Source: Charina bottae
Taxonomy: Eukaryota > Chordata > Lepidosauria > Squamata > Charinaidae
Reading direction: 5' to 3'
DNA: 64,000 nt
NCBI GenBank assembly: GCA_023362775.1
Contig: JALMGJ010000011.1
Location: forward strand, 19,332,001-19,396,000
The notes under the pieces were generated by a model that made no database searches, was not told where the DNA came from, and saw only the letters and a program-made list of their open reading frames with translations. Position 1 is the stretch's first letter; each line of letters starts with the position of its first letter. The translations under genes and the position numbers were made by a program. This document shows, one piece after another, positions 47,258 through 58,470 of this stretch.

Positions 47258-47438
47258 CAGTGCTTTCTAAAGTGCCGCCGTTGGCGACACACCAATGGTG
47301 GCAGTGGCGCGTGCAGGGGCGGGGGCGTGCATGGCGGGGGCGTGCATGCCCCCGCTGCCGCTTCCGGGTTGTGTGGCGACACACCAGACTGTGTTGCGAC
47401 ACACTAAAGTGTCGCGACACACAGTTTGGAAAGCTGTG
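47258..47438. mobile_element. hAT-type MITE, family B
   Basis: 181 bp with flanks CACTAGGG and TACTAGGG (7 of 8). It contains GTTGGCGACACACCAATGG and ends in TTTGGAAAGCTGTG. Confidence 0.88.
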
Positions 47439-47446
47439 TACTAGGG

Positions 47447-49015
47447 GCTCCTTCAAGAAGAATGGAGTATACATTTGTATTAATAATATTAAGTATTAAT
47501 AATAAACAATAGTAGACATGCTAATGCAGAGCTGTGAATGCTGCACAAATGAGGACTGAAAGCTAAACAGCTCTGAATAGGTCTGTAGATTGCCAAAACT
47601 TGCTGGGAAGTTGTAATTTTTTTACATTGAAAGAGATTACAGTAATGACTCAATTTATTTTTGGTGAATAATTACCTAAAGTAACATTTCTTTACATTGG
47701 AAAAAAATTGTGCAATTCTGATTTTTTCTTTATTATTTTCTGCTTTCTTCCAAAGAAATCCAGTAATATACAATCCTCAAATTCATACTCTCTATGTTGG
47801 CTAGGAATTATGGAGGCTAAAATTCAACAGGTTACCATGTTGGGAATATTGCTTATATATGCCTACTGATCACCACAACCAAAGGGCCAAATATGATGAC
47901 TTGGCATGATGTGCAAACTTAGTTAATTGTAATTTATTGAAACCATGGTTAAATCATGGTTTAGTTTAACCTGAACCCTGTTAGTAACTCAAGCCAATTA
48001 ATGTGGCTGGATCAGGATTTGACCCTAATCTTCCTTGCCCTAACCTAACACTGATAACATTTTGTATTTATTAGTTTGAATTGCATACTAAGTATTTGAT
48101 GAAGTCTTCAAAATCCACTTTACCATACTCCAGATAAGCATAACATCTTGGATCACAAATTAGCCAACTGCTTTTGTGGTTAATTTATGGTTCATTATGT
48201 TGCTCAACTTCAGACAGTTGTATTGAATAAAATCATAAGAACCATGTCCTGCAAATACAATCCTACTTTCCTTGGCTATCTGCTAGGGAGGCAAACAACA
48301 TGTGCACGATGTTATCATGCAAATGTCCACCTACATAACTGTCAGCTGTCAGGATGCAAGAGGTAATGGTGGCATTTGTGTGATCCTGTCATCATGCATG
48401 TATCATTTTGGTGTTACTGTGGTTTGCTGCAAATGCCACAGATGCCATCAATTTTTGATATACATCTATTTTCTGTGGATTTATGTGTCACCTTATCTTT
48501 TCCAGTTGTTACAGAAATTTTCTTAGGTACCAGGTTTCCACACTCTGCCCTGACAGTTTCTAAGAATCTTGTTGTAAAAGCACATCAAAATACAAGATCA
48601 GTATTTATTTGTACCTATCTAGTACTGGCCTGAGCAAATTAGGAGGTGTCTTTTTAGTGGTTACAATTTACCTTCTACATATCTTACCAGGTTATTATCA
48701 GGTGACAATAATTAAACAATTCACAAAATTGACAGTAGAAAGGAAGGCAAAATCCAAATGATTATGTATAATGAAGCAGTAGGATATAATTTAGTCAAAT
48801 AATGTAACAAAATGCCATGAGCAGGAATCAAGAACATGACCCTGAAACCCTACCCAAAGGGTATTAGCCACAACTCAAATCTGCTACCATGGTAAAAGTG
48901 CGCTGAATTGCAGCTGTGCAATCCAGGTGTATGCCTATTTATTCTAGTACATTTACAACCATGTGTAACAAATTGATGCAGTGTGGTGTATCCTAAACAT
49001 ACAGAAATAAATTTA
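47447..49015. other. Intergenic, nothing recognised
   Basis: An A/T-rich stretch with no bounded repeat, exon or RNA gene that I could identify. Confidence 0.5.
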
Positions 49016-49100
49016 TTTTTTATTTATTTATTTATTTATTGGATTTATCACCGCCCAACTCCCCCAAGGGGGACTCTGGGCGGTTCAGTAGAGCTAACTG
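49016..49100 (-). mobile_element. L2/CR1-type LINE 3' tail
   Basis: A (TTTA)n run followed by GGATTTATCACCGCCCAACTC and GGGACTCTGGGCGGTTCAG. This is the reverse complement of the same 3' end type seen at 32460-32525 and 56828-56940. Confidence 0.65.
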
Positions 49101-49179
49101 GTAAATGTACTTTAATCGCAGCTATAGCACTTACTGCAAATAAACATGCCTAGCATTATAAGCATCAGGGTTTTTTATT

Positions 49180-49412
49180 TTTTTATCCTGCTTTTATTAC
49201 TTTTACAAATACCTCAAGGGGGGGGAGAATACCTAATACTCCTTCCTCCTCCTATTTTCCCCACAACCACCACCCTGTGAGGTGAGTTGGGCTGAGAGAG
49301 AGTGACTGGCCCAAAGTCACCCAGCCAGCTTTCATGCCCTAAAGGAGAGTGAGAACTCAGTCTCCTGGATCCTAGCCTGGTGCCTTAACCGCTAGACCAA
49401 ACTGGCTCTCGT
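49180..49412 (-). mobile_element. tRNA-derived SINE
   Basis: On the - strand: a tRNA-like head with A box TTTGGTCTAGCGGTTAAGG and a B-box-like GAGTTCTCACTC. The body is GGCTGGGTGACTTTGGGCCA and CCAACTCACCTCACAGGG, ending in an A/T tail. It shares its head with the Sauria-type SINEs but has a different 3' half. Confidence 0.78.
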
Positions 49413-49659
49413 TTATAGTTTATAGATTTATTGTAGAAGCAAGATTACGCGTCGTGCCTAAATAGGAGAAAGTCAAAGAAAATGGCTGATTAATTAGCAA
49501 AAAGATTACAGCTAGAAGTGACACACACTCTTCTCGGTTTTGTCCAGCCAATCCTTTTAACCGGCTGTTCCTTGTTTTTTGTGGAAACTGAAGTGAACAC
49601 GAGTCACTTAGAAATATAGATACATGGTAACAAACTACATCTCTGTAGTTCTAATTTTC

Positions 49660-50060
49660 TCTAAACAGATGCGGACTACGCATGCCAATTCGGCGCTCGT
49701 ATATCGGAAAAAGACGCATGCGCTCGAGGAAGGAACGGAGCCGTGCACGGAGAGATGCGGAGGCACTGCGAAAACAATATGCTCGTGCTCGGCAGCCCTG
49801 GGCGCTGTATCGCGCGCGCCTGAACGCAACAGAAGTTGTAAATAAGCCAAGGCGCATGCGCCTCAAGGGTCTTGTGGTTCCAGATTTACACCGCGTCCGC
49901 AGCGGGGTGCCAGAAGTTCACGCATGCGTTCTTCCACAAATGTGAGAATGCGGGATAATATGCCGCATGCGTAATAAGAACGGCTAGTAATTTAAACTTC
50001 CGGCTGATTACTGGAGGTGGGGTCGTTGTTTTACTGGATGCTTGGACAAACCGGAGAACG
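49660..50060. promoter_or_regulatory. CpG island with NRF1-type sites, orphan promoter candidate
   Basis: A CpG-dense block in A/T-rich surroundings with palindromic NRF1-like motifs: CGCATGCGC at 49715-49723, GCGCATGCGC at 49852-49861, CGCATGCG at 49921-49928 and CCGCATGCG at 49963-49971. Such clusters mark promoters of housekeeping genes. No conserved exon was recognised on either side within the window. A - strand donor GCAAAG/GTAAGC occurs at 50127. Confidence 0.55.
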
Positions 50061-50835
50061 TTTGAACGGCCCTTTAAATAATTGCTTTTAGATTTGTGCT
50101 CCGAGTGGATTCATTGACAAGGCTTACCTTTGCTGCGCCTTCTGGTGCAGTTTTCTGGGGCTTTGCTTCCCGCGCCCCTTTGGGAATCCGAATTGACATG
50201 CAGAAGTGAATTTTGCTACCTTTGCAAAAAAAGATGGGGACACTTTTGTTTTAAGTACCCAATCCCACAACACTACTGCAAGGTTCTTTTTGGAATCTTC
50301 ACTCCAACCCGACCTTCCTGAAAGAGGGCATTCCAAAAATGCGACGTTCATGTTTTATTTCTGTAGTAAACAGTAGCCATTGCTTCTCAAAACAGAGGAA
50401 AGAAATTGCAGGCAGAGAGCTTAATAAAGCATATGCAGAGTATTTTCTCTGAAGTTCTCCTACAACATTATACTGCTAAGAACTTTTATTTAGAAAAAAC
50501 ACTAACAGCACACTGAGTTTTATACATTTAAGGTTTATTTATAAAACCATATGCTGTTGTCAGATATTAAAAATTAGTGTTCCTCAAGAATGATTAAAAC
50601 CAATAGAAAAATGAGAAAATCAGTCTTTCTAACTTAGCTGTAAAAACTCTGAGACAGACCATTATGTGGAGGCATATAGGTGACAATGAATCCGGAGGGA
50701 GACAACCCATTAACACCAACCTCCCAACACATACTTGCCTGAGCACCAAGGGATATTTACATAATAAAGGTCTGGGAAGGAAGGGAGAGAAATAAGCAAA
50801 CTTCTCTTTCGGTGTCAGCTTCAAAACAAGACTAG

Positions 50836-51310
50836 TATGTCAGTTACTTAAAAGAAAGGCTTGTTAAAACAACGAAACTATTGCCTCCTATTGACACAAA
50901 CTAAGCTACATTGAACTTTAAGGGACCTTCAAAGCCATTATGACTATGTTAATGACTGAACTAATCAGGAAGAGTCTCACACAAGAAAGAGTAAAGATAT
51001 CACCCAGAGAAATTTACAAAAGGCGGGCCGTGGTATTGTAAAACGTCGAGGCAGGAACTGAGAACTGTCAGTCTGACTCTTTGCAAACTTGTGTAAATAT
51101 GTAAATATGTAAACTAAATATGTAAACTGACTTTTCTTTGAATTACATGTATAAAAGAAATGAATGAACCTTGCTCATTGCTCTCTCTATACCAGTCAAA
51201 TTTGTGACGGTATGGCAGAAGCCTCTTTTGCAAAAGACCAATAAACATTTAGCACTGCTATTTGCCAGTTCAGTATTTTATTTTTGTGGGAATTGGAGCT
51301 AAATCTCACA
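50836..51310 (+). mobile_element. Candidate solo LTR
   Basis: Begins TGTCAG and ends TCTCACA, with TATAAAA at 51149-51155 and AATAAA at 51240-51245 about 90 bp later, matching a U3-R-U5 layout. No internal viral region is attached and no duplication was established, so borders are tentative. Confidence 0.42.
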
Positions 51311-51633
51311 CTGTCATATGCAACCTCATGCATTGAGAACCATTCAGTTAATGGTCAATATTACAGTACTGCCTGAAGCTTCAGGGATAATCAGTTTTGA
51401 TGACACAGTAAAATTCAACCATTCTGACACAAAGTTAAAAGGTTTACATTTTCTTTTTTTTTTGACAAAAACTTTATTTTCAAAATATAGTTAAGATACA
51501 AAAACAACTACAGAATAGATAGAAAACAGAACTAAAGAAAAAAGAACAAACTATAAAATGTTAATAGAAAGAAAAGAAACGGAAAGCAACTTCCGACTTT
51601 CTCCGATACAGATAAAGGTAAATTTACAAATCT

Positions 51634-54600
51634 TTTGTTGTTGTTCAGTCGTTTAGTCCTGTCCGACTCTTCGTGACCTCATGGACCATAGCACGCCAGG
51701 CCTTCCTGTCCTCCACTGTCACCCGGAGTTTACTCAAATTCATGTTCATTACATCGGTGATGCTATCTAACCATCTCATCCTCTGCCATCCCCTTCTCCT
51801 TTTGCCTTCAGTCTTTCCCAGCATCAGGGTCTTTTTATTTATTTATTTATTCCAGTGAGTCCTCTCTTCGCATTAGGTGGCCAAAGTATTTGAGCTTCAG
51901 CTTCAGCATCTGTCCGTCCAATGAGCAGTCAGGGTTGATTTCCTTTAGGATTGACTGGTTTGACCTCCTTGCAGTCCAAGGGACTCTTAAGAGTCTTCTC
52001 CAGCACCACAGTTCGAAAGCATCAATTCTTCGGCACTCAGCCTTCCTTATGGTCCAACTCTCACAGCCATACATTACTACTGGGAAAACCATAGCTTTAA
52101 CAATACGGACCTTTGTCGGCAAGGTGATGTCTCTGCTTTTTAATATGCTGTCTAGGTTTACCATAGCTTTCCTCCCAAGGAGCAAGCGTCTTTTAATTTC
52201 ATGGCTGCAGTCACCGTCTGCGGTGATCTTGGAGCCCAAGAAAATAAAATCTGTCACTGCTTCCATTTCTTCCTCTTCTATTTGCCAGGAAGTGATGGGA
52301 CCAGATGCCATGATCTGAGTTTTTTTAATGTTGAGTTTCAAGCCAGCTTTTGCACTCTCCTCTTTCACCCTCATCAAGAGGTTCTTTAGTTCCTCTTCAC
52401 TTTCTGCCATTAGGGTGGTATCCTCTGCATATCTGAGGTTGTTGATATTTCTCCCGGCAATCTTAACTCCGGCTTGTGATTCATCCAGCCTGGCCTTTCT
52501 CATGATGTACTCTGCATATACGTTAAATAAGCAGGGTGATAATATACAGCCTTGTCGTACTCCTTTCCTAATTTTGAACCAGTCGGTTGTTCCATGAGTT
52601 CTAACTGTTGCTTCTTGACCCGCATACAGGTTTCTCAGGAGACAGGTAAGGTGGTCTGGTACTCCCATCTCTTTAAGAATTTGCCACAGTTTGTTGTGAT
52701 CCACACAATCAAAGGCTTTAGCGTAGTCAATGAAGCAGAAGTAGATGTTTTTCTGGAACTCTCTTGCTTTTTCCATGATCCAGCGAATGTTGGCAATCTG
52801 ATCTCTAGTTCCTCTGCCTCTTCAAAACCCAGCTTGCACTTCTGGTAGTTCTCGGTTCACATACTGCTGAAGCCTAGCTTGTAGGATTTTGAGCATAAAC
52901 TTGCTAGCATGTGAAATGAGCGCAATTGTACGGTAGTTTGAACATTCTTTGGCATTGCCCTTCTTTGGAATTGGAACGTAAACTGACCTTTTCCAATCCT
53001 GTGGCCACTGTTGAGTTTTCCAAATTTGTTGGCATATTGAGTGCAGCACTTTAACAGCATCATCTTTTAGGATTTTAAATAGCTCAGCTGGGATACTGTC
53101 TCCTCCACTAGCTTTGTTGTTAGTAATGCTTCCTAAGGCCCACTTGACTTCACTCTCTAGGATGTCTGGCTCAAGGTCAGTGACCACACCATCGTATTTA
53201 TCAGGGATATTAAGATCTTTCTTGTATAGTTCTTCTGTATATTCTTGCCACCTCTTCTTAATCTCTTCTGCTTCTGTTAGGTCCCTGCCTTTTTTGTCCT
53301 TTATCATGCCCATCTTTGCACAAAACGTTCCCTTGATATCTCCGATTTTCTTGAAGAGATCTCTAGTCTTCCCAATTCTATTGTTTTCCTCGATTTCTTT
53401 GCATTGTTCATTTAAGAAGGCCTTCTTATCTCTCCTTGCTATTCTCTGGAAATCTGCATTCAGTTGGTTATATATTTCCCTTTCTCCCTTTCCTTTTGCT
53501 TCCCTTCTTTCCTCAGCTATTTGTAAAGCTTCATCAGTCAGCCACTTTGCTTTCTTGCATTTCTTTTTCTTTGGGATGGTTTTAGTTGCTGCCTCCTGTA
53601 CAATGTTACGAACCTCCATCCATAGTTCTTCAGGCACTCTGTCTACCAGATCTAATCCTTTAAATCTATTCCTCACCTCCACTGTATATTCATAAGGGAT
53701 ATGATTTAGGTCATACCTGAGTGGTCTAGTGGTTTTCCCTACGTTCTTCAATTTAACCCTAAATTTTGCGATAAGAAGCTCATGATCTGAGCCACAGTCA
53801 GCTCCAGGTCTTGTTTTTGCTGATTGTATAGAGCTTCTCCATCTTTGGCTGCAAAGTATATCATCAATCTGATTTCGGTATTGACCATCTGGTGATGTCC
53901 ATGTGTAGAGTCGTCTCTTGTGTTGTTGGAAAAGAGTGTTTGCTATGACCAGCATGTTCTCTTGACAAAACTCTATTAGCCTTTGCCCTGCTTCATTTTG
54001 TACTCCGAGGCCAAACTTGCCTGTTATTCCGGTTATTTTTTGACTTCCTACTTTAGCATTCCAGTCCCCTATGATGAAAATGACATCTTTTTTTGGTGTT
54101 AGTTCTAGAAGGTGTTGTAGGTCTTCATAGAACCGGTCAACTTCAGCTTCCTCAGCATCAGTGGTTGGGGCATAGACTTGGATCACTGTGATGTTGAATG
54201 GTTTGCCTTGGATTCGAACTGAAAGCATTCTGTCGTTTTTGAGGTTGTACCCCAGTACTGCCTTTCCCACTCTTTTATTGACTATGAGAGCTACTCCATT
54301 TCTTCTAAGGGATTCTTGCCCACAGTAGTATATATAATGGTCTCCTGAATTAAATTCGCCCATTCCTGTCCATTTTAGTTCGCTGATTCCCAAGATGTCG
54401 ATATTCAATCTTGTCATCTCATGTTTGACCACATCCAGCTTACCTTGATTCATTGATCTTACATTCCAGGTTCCTATGCAATATTGTTCTTTACAGCATC
54501 GGACTTTCCTTCCACTTCCAGACACATCCACAACTGAGCGTCCTTTCGGCTTTGGCCCAGCTGCTTCACTCTTTCTGGAGCTACTCGGAATTGCCCTCCA

Positions 54601-54844
54601 CTCTTCCCAAGTAGCATATTGGACACCTTCCGACCTGAGGGGCTCATCTTCCGGCGTCATGTCTTTTAGCCTTTTGATACTGTCCATGGGTTTTCTTGGC
54701 AAGGATACTGGAGTGGTTTGCCATTCCCTCCTCCAGTGGACCACGTTTTGTCAGAACTCTCCGTCATGACCTGTCCGTCTTGACCTGACTTCATTGAGTT
54801 ACGCAAGCCCCTTCGCCACGACAAGGCAGTGATCCATGAAGGGG
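51634..54844 (-). mobile_element. BovB (RTE-clade LINE), near full length
   Basis: 3.2 kb with a 10-bp duplication TTACAAATCT (51624-51633, 54845-54854). The 3' end (left) has CGACTGAACAACAACAAA on the - strand. The 5' end (right) has GATCACTGCCTTGTCGTGG. It contains a single long frame for an APE endonuclease and reverse transcriptase. BovB is widespread in squamates and is the well-known horizontally transferred LINE shared with ruminants. An (AATA)n expansion at 51836-51853 interrupts the end of the frame. Confidence 0.96.
51847..54687 (-). pseudogene. BovB endonuclease/reverse transcriptase, one nonsense codon and altered catalytic motif
   Basis: The first plausible ATG is at 54687 (MDSIKRLKDMTPEDE). 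The endonuclease part has GTWNVRSM, LGISELKW, GDWNAKVG and GSDHELLIAKFR. The RT part has SGGDSIPAELF, SNYRTIALI, YFCFIDYAKAFDCVDH and KGVRQGCILSPCLFN. The catalytic box reads YAED instead of YADD. A single in-frame TGA at 52822-52824 follows QAGF, and the frame resumes in the same register (RGRGTRDQIANIRW). It ends at a stop created by the AATA expansion at 51847. Two lesions plus the altered motif make this copy inactive. Confidence 0.94.
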
Positions 54845-55142
54845 TTACAAATCTAATCTCTTACAAATCTAATCTCTTACAATTAATTAACCCATAATAA
54901 CATTATTTCAATTACAACAAACCATTTAATCTCTAAAACCCAAAATCAGAACCTCATTTTTTTCTATTACAAGCAAGTATTCCAAAAGTGGTTGCCAAGT
55001 TAATATAAATGCAGAAATAGAGGGCTCTCTTATTAAAGCTGTTAATTTAGCCATTTGAGCCAAGTCCATCAATTTAACAATCCATTCTTCAACCGTAGGT
55101 ATTTGTGGATCTTTCCATCGTAAAAGGTTTACATTTTCTAAC

Positions 55143-55159
55143 TATAACTTCTCAACCAT

Positions 55160-55203
<44 letters not shown>

Positions 55204-55264
55204 TCAAATTTCTATCACCTCCCATCTCCCCCTCAAGGAGGGACCCCGGGTGGTTTACAGTAAA
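55143..55264 (-). mobile_element. L2/CR1-type LINE 3' tail with (TTTA)n
   Basis: (TTTA)n at 55154-55203 is followed by TCTATCACCTCCCATCTCCC and GGGTGGTTTACAG, the 3' tail type seen at 49016 and 56828. Confidence 0.65.
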
Positions 55265-56018
55265 AACAAAATTTAAAATTCCATAGAACCAGCAATAATA
55301 CAAATAAAGTTAAAAATATAAAATACAATAAAATCCAGTTGGTGATAGGTTCTATTCCAGTCCATGTGTGTGTAAAAAGCCGGTTTAGGGCGCCAGCCAT
55401 CCCCAAGACTGACTATTATGGATGACTCCCTCTGCTGCAGGAATGTCGCAGGTCTCAGCTCTACCACATGTAAAATCCAAAATGATACACTGTAAAGCAA
55501 CAAAATGAGTACATTTGTCCAGAAAAAAAACAGTCCAAAATAAATAAATACAGTGTGCATTGCATTCCAAGGAGTAATCAGATTTCTTTGCAGTAGACCA
55601 GCTGAATACAATTTAAAACATACAGTAAATATTATTAGAAGACAGGCATGAGATGATGGCATAAATTATTAGTTAAATCTAAAGATTTATGTATGCAGGG
55701 AAATAGAATAAGGACTAGATGGGTCGGATTGTGAGCCCAGCTCTAGTCCCTATGTCTATCCTGCCATACCTTTATTAGATTTAATGCTAAAAGGAAGACA
55801 TTAAGAAAATATTAAGACATATTAAGAAAATCCCCCAAAGAAAGCAAACGCAGATAAACGGACAAAAATTCTGTGCAATGCCCAGCTTCCCCACTAATGA
55901 ATTGCCAATTCCAGCTAAAAACAAACCTGGAGTTTCCATACACACACACACATATGTACAAGTGACATGTTCAAATGTGTGTATGCCTATCTGAATGTGA
56001 GCATATATATCTGTCAGA
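55265..56018. other. No gene recognised
   Basis: No bounded element or exon seen; a short CA run near 55940. Confidence 0.5.
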
Positions 56019-56211
56019 AGCCATACTCTAGGACCAGAACATAAGCACATATTTAACTGAATTAATAACTAATTAAAACAGATACACACTGTACAGTATT
56101 ATTTATATTATTTTACATAGATAGGCCTTTGTACATGTTATTGTATTTGATTTTACTTATTACATATCTGCCTTGAGTCATCAGAAGTTAGGGCAGTGTG
56201 ATGGGTTACAG

Positions 56212-56445
56212 CAGAGCTTTCCAAACTGTGTGTCGGGACATGTTAGTGTGTCGGCTGCAGTGTCTGGGTGTGTCGTGGCTGCTGCTGCCTCCAAGCCCTG
56301 CCAGAATTCCACGCAGGACTTAGTGCCTGCCTTGTGCCCTGCTGTAAGAGTGTGTTGTGAAATGATGCCCTGCTGTAAGAGTGTGTTGCGAAATGATGCA
56401 TGTCTAAAAAGTGTGTCACCAACATGAAAAGTTTGGAAAGCTCTG
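56212..56445. mobile_element. hAT-type MITE, family B, inside the inverted repeat
   Basis: A perfect duplication GGTTACAG (56204-56211, 56446-56453). Termini CAGAGCTTTCCAAACTG and AGTTTGGAAAGCTCTG. It contains two units of GTAAGAGTGTGTTG(T/C)GAAATG. The opposite arm of the surrounding inverted repeat has no insertion at the matching place. Confidence 0.92.
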
Positions 56446-56827
56446 GGTTACAGTAATGCAGCTGGTTCTCAGGAAGGAGGGAGCACATTCCAAGGAGGGG
56501 AGAGAGATAAAACACTGTGCGGAGCTGGAACGTGGGAAGACTAAGGGGTTCAGAGTAGCCACGCCCTAGAGCCTCCCAGGTTATTTCCCTTTAGGTTAGG
56601 TAGAGCAGCTTTAGTCTGGCAAGATTCTGTCTACATGGTGTGAGCAAATAAAGAAGTTTGGCTGGATTGATTGATTGATTGATTGATGTCAGGCCCAGCT
56701 CAAGAACAACAAGGAATCAAGCCAGCCAAACTTCAGTTCTTTATCTTGCTCCCCTCCTTGGAATGTGCTCCCTCCTTTCTGAGAACCAGCTGCATTACTA
56801 TAATCCTCACACTGCCCTAACTTATAT

Positions 56828-56908
56828 TTTTCGATTCTATTTTAATTTATTTATTGTGAACCGCCCAGAGTTCCCCATGTGGGGAGATGGGCGGTCATAT
56901 AAATTAAA

Positions 56909-56940
<32 letters not shown>
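56828..56940 (+). mobile_element. L2/CR1-type LINE 3' tail in the right arm
   Basis: ATTGTGAACCGCCCAGAGTT, GGGGAGATGGGCGGTCATAT and (AAAT)n. It interrupts the right arm between CTAACTT and TTCTGATGATTCAAGG, which are contiguous in mirror image on the left arm. Confidence 0.78.
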
Positions 56941-57114
56941 ACTTCTGATGATTCAAGGCAGATATGTAACTAGTAAAATCAAATACAGTACCATTTACAA
57001 AGGCCTATATATGTAAAATAATGTAAATAATACTGTACAGTATGTATCTGTTTTAATTAGTTACTCATTCAGTTAAATACAGTATGTGCTTATGTTCTGG
57101 TCCTAGAGTATGGC

Positions 57115-57457
57115 TGCTGGGTAAATACCATTGTGTCAACTGCAATATTCAGGGTTCACATACACATTCATCTTCAGATGTGATATATATTATATTCTGT
57201 CAGCAATGCCCCATGGGTTGTACTTAGGATAAACAGGACAGCCTCTCTATGTAAAATAATATATAGACATATAGGTGACATCAGAAAGGGCAATATAAAA
57301 AATAAGGCAAAGAAGCACACACAGCATGGCTTATGGAATTCTTTACAACTCCTTTACTAGCAGTGCCCATGTTTGTGCCTGTATTTCCATTGGGAAACAT
57401 GGGGTTGCTTCATATGCTCCTTTCTGGGCTACATGATGGGGGGGGGGCTAGAATGGA
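57115..57457. other. Spacer, nothing recognised
   Basis: Short spacer between the inverted repeat and the rearranged LINE, with a G run at 57438-57447. Confidence 0.5.
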
Positions 57458-58470
57458 GCTAGAAGGGAGATGCCTCGATAGTTTCCACAGTCTGTTCTAT
57501 CACCCTTTTTAAAGAGAGTGATAATTATGGCATCCCTAAAGTTTGCTGGAATCTCCTCCCTCATCCAGATTTTTTCGATGAGCTTATGAAGTTGTTGTGT
57601 AAGTTCAGGCCCGCCTTCTTTAAAGACTTCAGCAGGAATCCCATCAGGTCCACTACCTTTGTTATTTTTCATTTGTTTAGTGGCTTTACTGACTTCCTCC
57701 AAACTAGGGGGTACTGCAAGCTCATCTCTTATTTGTTTTTGCGGGATTTGCAAGAAGACTTCATCAGCCACAGTAGAGTGACGATTAAGGAGATTGTAGT
57801 AATGCTCTTTCCAGCGCAGTGCAATAGACTCTTTGTCCTTTAGAAGTTTAGTACCATCTACTGAGCGTAAGGGATTTGTACCATGGTTTGTTGGTCCATA
57901 GATGGCCTTTATGGCATTAAAAAAGCCCCGTGTATCATGAGCATCTGCAAAATGTTGGGTTTCTTGGGCTTTTTTTATCCACCATATGTTCTTAAGTTCT
58001 CTAGTTCTTCTTTGGACTTCTGCCTTTGCACTGGCGTAGATTTTTTTCTTAACGGCACAGTTAATATCTTTTTGCCATATCCGGAAGGCTTTCCTTTTCT
58101 TGTCAATAATATGTTCAATCTCACTATCGTTCTCATCAAACCAGTCCTGATGTCTCTTAGTTTGGTATCCGATAGTTTGTTCACAGGCTGAAATAATAGA
58201 AGTCTTCAATTTAATCCAGTGTTCCTCAACATTTTCAGGAAGTTCCATAGGCAGATGTTCCTTGAGAGTTGATTGAAAGCAAGCTCGTTTAGTAGAATCT
58301 TGAAGGGCCAGTGTATTCATTTTACGCCTTGGTTTTCTTCCTTGGAGCCTACGATGAGGGACAATCTTTATGGCCATCGTGGATTGAATTAATCGATGGT
58401 CTGTCCAGCAGTCATCGGCGCTCGTCATAGCTCTGGTGAGAAGTACATCATGTACTCTGGTGAGAAGTAC
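57458..58470 (-). pseudogene. LINE 5' half, inverted: endonuclease end and RT fingers
   Basis: The - strand frame starts in the end of an APE endonuclease (SADDCWTDHRLIQS). It runs through a basic linker (HQDWFDENDSEIEHIIDKKR, KAFRIWQKDINCAVKKKIYA) into the RT N-terminal motifs (NKGSGPDGIPAEVF, IITLFKKGDRTDCGNYRGIS). It stops at LLA, exactly where the + strand segment begins. This is a different APE-type LINE from BovB. I do not assign its clade. Confidence 0.88.

Larger units (their letters stand above)
51455..55121 (-). mobile_element. 5'-truncated L1, split by BovB
   Basis: The element reads on the - strand in two pieces, 55121-54855 and 51633-51455, with a perfect 18-bp duplication AAAAGGTTTACATTTTCT at 51437-51454 and 55122-55139. 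The first piece encodes the ORF2 C terminus (WKDPQIPTVEEWIVKLMDLA, then LLEYLLVIEKNEVL and a stop). The second is the 3' UTR and poly(A), written TTTTTTTTTTT on the + strand. BovB was inserted later. Confidence 0.93.
56019..57114. repeat. 1.1-kb inverted repeat of unknown family
   Basis: The left arm (56019 to about 56520) and right arm (about 56710-57114) are reverse complements. The outer ends AGCCATACTCTAGGACCAGA and TCTGGTCCTAGAGTATGGCT match, as do the inner CAGCTGGTTCTCAGGAAGG and CTTTCTGAGAACCAGCTG. The centre holds AAATAAAGAAGTTTGGCTGG, also mirrored, and a (GATT)n run at 56668-56687. A family B MITE interrupts the left arm and a LINE tail the right arm. The central part resembles an LTR only weakly. 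Family unknown. Confidence 0.8.

Noticed and set aside
49682..49945. 87-residue arginine-rich frame in the NRF1-type CpG island
   Set aside because: The arginine content follows from CGN codons in CpG-dense DNA; no family resemblance and no conserved context.
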